A DNA stretch of 64,000 bases from Microbotryum silenes-acaulis. Lineage: Eukaryota; Basidiomycota; Microbotryomycetes; Microbotryales; Microbotryaceae. The translations under genes were made by a program, and so were the position numbers. This document shows, one piece after another, positions 58,301 through 64,000 of this stretch. The notes beneath the pieces were generated by a model. It searched no databases. It was given only the letters and a program-made list of their open reading frames with translations, and was not told the DNA's origin. The DNA lies in assembly GCA_003665825.1 (NCBI GenBank), contig QPFY01000007.1, positions 868,001-932,000 of the forward strand. The letters are read 5' to 3'. Position 1 is the first letter of the stretch; every line of letters starts with the position of its first letter.

Positions 58301-61300
58301 GCGGTACCGCTTCTCGAAGCGCTCGTCCGATAACCGAATCGGGTCAATGACTTGCTCCTCGATGAAAGCACCGTCCATGCCGTCTTCACCGTACACGAAC
58401 TGCACGACGTCGCCGAGCGAGTTGCGTACGGTGCCATCGTATGCAACCATGACATCTTCGAGCGCCTTGACGAGACGACGTTGGATGTACCCCGTCTCAG
58501 CCGTCTTGACGGCCGTATCGATCAATCCTTCTCGTCCGGCCATGGCGTGGAAGAAGAACTCTTGCGGTGTCAAACCTCGCAAGTACGAGTTTTCGACGAA
58601 ACCCCTCGCTTCGGGCGAGTAATCGTCCTTGGTAAAGTGGGGCAAAGTACGATGCTTGAACCCAAACGGCACACGTTTGCCCTCGACAATCTGTTGCCCT
58701 ACACAAGCCGACATTTGCGAGATGTTGATGAACGATCCTTTCGAACCGGCCACGACCATCTGCTTGACGTTGTTGTCCCCCTTGAGCGACTTTTCGGCCG
58801 AGCGACCGGACGAATCACGCGCCGAATTGAGCGCCTTGTTGACCTTGCTCTCAAAAGATTCTCGGATCGACATACCGGGCTCGGGTTCGAGCTTGTCCTC
58901 TTGCGCCATCTGGATGATCTCCGCAACTTGGTTCTTGGCTGCGTCGATGAAACCCGTGATGGCCTCCATGGTCCCCTTGTCAGGAACGGTATCCCCAATC
59001 CCGATCGAGAACCCATTGTGCAACAACCAATAGTTGACGACTTTTTGTACACCCGAGAAAAAATCGCGGCACACCTCGTGACCCTTTTCACGGAAGATGA
59101 TGTGGATGATACCACCTTGGGAAGCGCCGACGGTCTTTTTGTCGACGATGCCGTAGATGATCTCGCCGTCCTCGATCCACATGCCGTTGTCCTCAACGGG
59201 GTTCGGACTGGCCGGATCGGGCGCGCGGTACAAATTAATCCCTTTCGGGATGCACATCGACAAAATCTGCTTGCCCGTCCACAGCTGCTTGGGTTTGAGG
59301 ATTGCGGGCGGAGGGATGATGCCATCCCATTCCGGAACCCACAGCAGGATATTTTGGATAAAGTCGCGATCCATGAAGCAATCACGGAGGGTGAACTTGC
59401 GCACACCGCACAGCGTGTCTTGCACAATACCCATGACGGGCTTGTTGGCTTGCGGTGAGATGATATTGCGAGGGACGGCGCAGATCTGCATCAACTCGGC
59501 TCGCGTCTCTTCCGATTGCGGGACGTGCAAGTTCATTTCGTCACCGTCGAAACTGCGCAGTCAGAACATAACACATTGTCAGCCTTGATGCAGCCTCATC
59601 AGACACTCTCCTCGCCCGGAAGAGCGTACTCGGCGTTGTAAGGTGACTGTGAAGGTGAGATAGCAGGGACTATTGGTCAGCAACTAGCTCGAGTCGCATC
59701 CAGTAAGGCCACTTGCATGTACTCACCGTGACAGAAAGGTTGAGTCGGAACGTCGAAAATGGCATCAACTTGACCCGATGGGCCATCATGGACATTTTGT
59801 GCAAACTCGGCTGTCGATTGAACAGGACCAAATCGCCATCCTTGAGATGACGTTCGACGATCCACCCAAACTGCAACGCCGTGTCGGCGCGCTTGTTGTA
59901 CCGCAAATCGATGCGATCACCCGTATCACGCACGATGTACCGCGCTCCGGGGTACTCGTTCGGCCCGTTACGCACGAGCTCTTGCAAGTACGAGATGTTG
60001 TACGGCGTCACACGTTCGGGGTAGGTCAAATTGCGTGCGATCGAAAAGGGGACGCCGACCTCGTCAAGCGCCAAATTGGGATCCCCCGTAATGACCGTTC
60101 GTGCCGAGAAATCGACACGTTTACCCATGAGGTTTCCTCGCAGTCGACCTTCTTTGCCCTTCAGTCGCGCTCGGATCGACTTGACCGGTCGACCAGATTT
60201 TTGCATCGCCTGCGGCTGCCCCGCAATGTCGTTGTCCATGTAGGTCGCGACGTGCCATTGCAGCAAGGTCTCGAACTCGGCAATGACGTGATTCGGCGCT
60301 CCCTCTTCCTCGAACTTGCGCAGGACCTGGTTCGCACGGATAATTTCGGCTAGCTTGTAGGTCAAATCGTCCTCGCCTCGCATCGCACCTCCATCGACGG
60401 CGATCGAAGGTCGGACCGGTGGTGGGGGAACGGGCAGGACGGTGAGGATCATCCATGCAGGGTGCGCCTCGAGCGGGTTCATACCCATGACCTTGAGGTC
60501 CTCGGCGGGGATCTTTCGGAACAAGGCGTTGGCCATGGTGGGTGTCAGAGGTTTACGGTCCGGTTGCATCGGATTGCCGTCCTGAAAAATGGGGCAAGAG
60601 AGTCAGCATGATGAAGAGAATGAACCCCAACGACCGTTTTCCTGATGAGACGCACCTCGTCCTTCCCTTTCGAGTAGACCATAATCAACTTCAACCCCTC
60701 CCTCCTGATCTGCGGCTGCTGGTGCCCACACCCTCCATGTCCCCTAACAGGTTCCTCCCCTTCCGGTACCGGTTCACTCGGATCGATCGCGGCATCCATC
60801 TCGCACACGTTCTTGGTCTTGACGAGCGAGTGCACGATCGCGAGCCGCTTCTTGGGGTCGCGCACGAAGCGCACGACTTCGGCCAGGCGGGGGTCGAGGT
60901 GCGGCGACGACTTGAGTTTACCGCACAGGACGCAAATGGATTCGGTGATCTTTTTGCACTTGTTGATGAAGCCTGGTCGGTGGAAAAGCGGAGTCCGGAG
61001 TTAGGGGCGACGTTCACGCGCCAATGACGAAAGCATCAACCAGCAGACTGGAGGCAAGCACGTACCGACATGGAACACGGCCTTGCTCAACTCGATGTGA
61101 CCGAAATGGCCGGGGCAGTCGGCCATGCCTTCGCCACATGTCGCGCACTTGAAGTTGCGGTCGATCGTGCCCATGCGCGGATCAGACAATCCTCCCGGTT
61201 TCTAATCGACGAGGCCACAAAGGCATCGCAGCCATGGAAGAAGACCCAAACAAAGACAAGAAAAGAACGAGAAGAAATGTGCTAAGCCCAATTCGATGAA

Positions 61301-61724
61301 GTGGCAGAGCACGACAAGGAAAGGGAAAAGGGCTTACGGGACGCTGGTTGCCCTCCTCGTAGGTCTCGGGATACTCGACCTTGCATACCGAGTAGGCCTT
61401 GATCTCTTCAGGGCTTAGGATACCGAATTGGATCGTGTGCGCCTTTCGCACGGGGCTGTGGGGGCGTAGGGCGAGAGAAAGTGTGTGTGTCAGGTCATGC
61501 AGTAATGAACAGGCCGTGAGCGCGTTCGTGGGTGGGTCGTGAGCCGATGATGGAGGCGGGCCGGCAGCCAGGTGCGCGGGCGTGGGAGTGGCCGTCGACG
61601 CGGGCCAGCGGCAGTGGGTGGTGCGCGGTCCCGACAGCGGGAGGAGCGAGGCGAGCGGGTGGCGACAGGGACGTCGCAGGCAGGCGAGCACTCACGCCTC
61701 AGAATGAGCCAACCCGTTACTCAT
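55362..61724 (-). CDS. RPB1: RNA polymerase II largest subunit Rpb1
   Basis: Catalytic subunit of RNA polymerase II. Exon 1 is 29 nt (61724-61696, [10 protein letters not shown]). Then come [20 protein letters not shown], the zinc clamp [19 protein letters not shown], and the second Cys pair [16 protein letters not shown]. Exon 60569-59727 holds [21 protein letters not shown] 17-nt microexon (59646-59630) supplies SPYNA and the catalytic motif NADFDGDEMN is completed at 59552. The bridge helix ([20 protein letters not shown]) and trigger loop ([20 protein letters not shown]) are intact in the 3.6 kb exon 59552-55958. The CTD is short, about 18 heptads. The first eight or so are mostly [14 protein letters not shown], the last ten mostly YSPTSPx. 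Four introns cut the CTD. The tail ends [20 protein letters not shown]. Divergent from the mitochondrial GluRS gene. Confidence 0.97.
55720..55782 (-). other. RPB1: RPB1 CTD exon of exactly three heptads (63 nt)
   Basis: Bounded by ctcacag and gtgagt, the exon encodes [21 protein letters not shown] in sense terms (21 codons, three heptads). Phase 0 on both sides. The intron to the next exon is again 77 nt. Confidence 0.82.
55860..55880 (-). other. RPB1: RPB1 CTD exon of exactly one heptad (21 nt)
   Basis: Bounded by cttgcag and gtgcgc, the exon encodes TSPQYSP, one heptad in register. Both flanking introns are phase 0 and 77 nt long. Inclusion or skipping would add or remove one repeat cleanly. 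Confidence 0.82.
59630..59646 (-). other. RPB1: 17-nt microexon in the RPB1 catalytic loop
   Basis: The upstream exon ends ACG at a gtgagt donor. The microexon reads SPYNA plus two bases of an Asp codon, lies between ttcacag and gtacgc, and enters at phase 0 and leaves at phase 2. The next exon starts at 59552 after gcgcag and restores NADFDGDEMN. Skipping it would delete the start of the metal-binding loop and shift frame. Confidence 0.85.
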
Positions 61725-62330
61725 GATGAACACGGGTAAGGCGCTTGATCAAGGGTGGGATGGGATGTAGGCGGATCCAGCGAGGTGGGCTGGCGTAGAC
61801 AGCGGATCCAAGGGTGACTTGGGGTTGCTGGACTCGCGTCGTCGTCGTCACTGGCGTTGTCGTGTACGTCCAATGAGCGTGTCGACTAGACCCGAAGCAC
61901 GAGATACACCGGTCGATACGGCCTAGATCGATCGTCGAGCAGGTGTGGGTGTCGTCAAGTCGTAAGGGGATGTGGTCCCGGTAGGTCGGGACGGTCCAAC
62001 GCGCAACGCAACCGCCACAGAGTCGACAGGAGCACGATGCGGGCGGCGGGCGACGATCACGGAGGGCTGGGGTGTATGCCAACTACGACAACACAAACGA
62101 CAGCCAAGTCGTCGGTGCGAGGTAAGCGGTGCAGGAGGGAACAGGGCTAAGCGTGGTCGGAGCCGCCGCGCGCCATTCAGCCCAAGCGCCGTAAGCAGCG
62201 ACTAAGCAGGAAATAGGCGGCGAATAGGCGTGGATTAGCCCGTGCCCGTGGAATAGGCGCCGAATAGAGCCCTCTTTCCTCTGTTCCCCCTGATCCTCTC
62301 TGAACGAACCGGGGCCTGGCGCGAACAACC
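61725..62330. promoter_or_regulatory. Divergent region between RPB1 and mitochondrial GluRS
   Basis: 606 bp between two start codons that face away from each other. No TATA box is clear. Repeated ggcgaatagg/gaataggcg words occur at 62215-62270, nearer the GluRS start. Likely holds both promoters. Confidence 0.45.
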
Positions 62331-64000
62331 ATGTCCATCATCAAATGGCACAGACTACCCGTGACCCTAATCGAACTCTCCCAATCATGTCTCACCCCTC
62401 AAGCTACCTCCGCATCTCGCTCGCTCCCGATCCGGTCCTCCCTACGCGGCCAAGGTCACGCCCATCGTCATTGCTCAACCACATCCACGCCGTCCACGGC
62501 TCAGAAACCGACCAAACTCCGTTTCGCTCCTTCCCCTACGGGATATCTCCATCTCGGTGGTCTCCGAACGGTCCTCTACAACCATTTACTTGCTAAAAGA
62601 CTCGGCGCAACTTGGGCCCTGAGGATCGAGGATACCGATCAGGTCCGTAGAGCCCCCCCCCCCGAATCTCATACGAGTAGGGTTCAGAGCTGACACAAGG
62701 TCGTTCCTCCCCCTGCTTGCGCTAATTTGAACAGACTCGGTTCGTCCCAGGTGCTGTCGAGAGCTTGATCAAGACCCTTCGATGGGCCAAGCTGGACTAC
62801 GATGAAGGTCAGCGCAAACGATTCCGAGAAAGAACTTTCCGCCAGAGATTGATCGCGCATGAGATCACTCTCTCTGGCAGGACCTTACCGAGATGGTGGA
62901 AACGGGCCATATCATCAATCAGAACGAAAGCATATATACGACGCCTCCTTACAAGCCTTGATCGACGTACGTCCTTCCAAGTTCTAGCTCCGAACCCGAA
63001 CAGACCCCCACCTGACCAACCGAACCCCCACCACACAGTCCGGCAAAGCGTACCACTGCTTTTGTACGGCCGAACGACTCGCATCGACGCGCAAGCTGTT
63101 ACAAAAACAGGGTAGCAACGCGACGTATGATCGTAAGTGCTTGGGATTGAGTAAGGAGGAGGTCCAGGCCAGATTGGATCAAGGCGAAGCGAGTGTCGTT
63201 CGGTTCAAGGTCAGAATCCCATCAACCTTTGGCATCCCTGACTGTACTCACGCTCCCTCTTCATACCTTCTCAGAGCTCAAGTGGTGGTATGACCCAGCA
63301 CGACCTCGTCTACGATACCATCACCTACCCTTCTCTACCCATCGAAGATTTCGTCCTACGAAAATCGGAGGGACTGCCAACCTATCATTTCGCGAGCGTG
63401 GTTGATGATCATTCGATGGGGGTGACTCACGTCTTACGTGGGGAGGTCAGCAACACCATCTGATCGTAGAGTGTTCCACTTTCAAAAGTTCGCTGACGCC
63501 CCTCGTCTCGTTCGTGATAGGAATGGCTGCCCTCAACACCCAAACACCTCTCCCTCTACTCAGCCTTGGGTATCGACCCTCCCCAGTTCGCTCATCTTCC
63601 TCTCTTGGTCAACCAAGATGGGTCCAAACTCTCAAAAAGAGCAGGGGACGTAAGAGTGGAAGAATATATCGTACGTGCGATACCTCTCTCCTCTTTACCA
63701 TCATGGAGGAACTGAGGATGGACTTGATAAATGATCGAATAGGACAAGGGCTACGAACCCGAAGCGTTGTTGAATTTCGTCGCTTTGATGGGTTGGTCGC
63801 CCCAAGCCACAACTTCGACCAACGTTGATGCGTCGGGTCAAGAAGGACATGTGCTCACGATGGAGGAGATGATAAAACGTGTACGTCTTGTTCGCATTCT
63901 TTCTCGGAGGGGTGAACAACTCCTGACGCGTGCTTTGCACGACGCTAGTTCTCCCTCGAAGGCGTCAATAAGAATCGCTCGACGATGAATTTGAGCAAGT
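62331..64000 (+). CDS. Mitochondrial glutamyl-tRNA synthetase, 5' part
   Basis: Charges mitochondrial tRNA with glutamate (MSE1/EARS2 type). The ATG at 62331 starts an Arg/Ser/Thr-rich presequence of about 55 residues. The class I signature follows: [20 protein letters not shown], with HLGG as the HIGH variant, and LRIEDTDQ. After an intron with a C11 run come [20 protein letters not shown], then [57 protein letters not shown] and [20 protein letters not shown]. The KMSKS motif is [15 protein letters not shown], then [18 protein letters not shown]. About seven introns are inferred. The gene runs off the right edge in the anticodon-binding part. The upstream gene RPB1 is divergent. Confidence 0.9.
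62653..62663. repeat. C11 homopolymer in the first GluRS intron
   Basis: Eleven C in a row just after the donor of the first intron. Non-coding; probably variable or error-prone. Confidence 0.8.

Noticed and set aside
56426..59458. Long open frames on the plus strand (505 and 368 codons) opposite RPB1
   Set aside because: They mirror the codon bias of RPB1 on the other strand, are rich in Arg, His, Asp and Leu, and have no family similarity. Typical antisense shadows of a strongly biased gene.

Overview
The window is eukaryotic nuclear DNA. It is GC-rich, gene-dense, and almost every gene is broken by short (about 55-100 nt) GT-AG introns with CTGAC-type branch sites. The recognisable genes (chitin synthase, a Mei2-like RNA-binding protein, Rieske-AIF oxidoreductase, hydroxymethylbilane synthase) and the intron density fit a basidiomycete fungus, perhaps a Pucciniomycotina yeast. 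That placement is inference; no marker fixes the species. Twenty-one gene models are given with splice sites read by eye, most checked for phase. Two of these are weak.

Left part (1-15 kb): the 5' end of a chitin synthase gene (minus, cut by the window edge); a Mei2-like RNA-binding protein gene (plus) containing two GC-AG introns; then two inner-ring nuclear pore genes, NUP155/157/170-type (minus) and NIC96 (plus), transcribed head to head from a 312 bp gap. Next (15-27 kb): an ankyrin-repeat protein, a protein with two metal-binding C..C..H..C/H modules of WRKY/GCM1/FAR1 type, a Cys-rich protein of unknown function, and RPA12, a small zinc-ribbon subunit of RNA polymerase I. From 27.3 to 31.3 kb there is a gene-poor stretch with a CA microsatellite, an AT-rich island and one orphan coding-like fragment.

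Right part (31-64 kb): a small unrecognised gene, a mitochondrial Rieske-AIF oxidoreductase, ELP1 (Elongator), a tiny complex I subunit (NDUFB2-like), HEM3 (haem synthesis), ribosomal protein uL2, an unrecognised gene, a gamma-tubulin complex component, nicotinamide riboside kinase, a WW-domain protein, RPB1 (largest subunit of RNA polymerase II) and, divergently, the 5' part of mitochondrial glutamyl-tRNA synthetase, cut by the right edge.

Most genes are housekeeping and no operon-like system is seen. The most unusual structure is in RPB1. Its C-terminal repeat domain is short, about 18 heptads, many with Phe in place of Tyr1. Part of it is encoded by exons of exactly one and exactly three heptads, flanked by phase-0 introns, so splicing could in principle change CTD length without breaking the repeat register. 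In the same gene the catalytic NADFDGDEMN motif is split by an intron after a 17-nt microexon.
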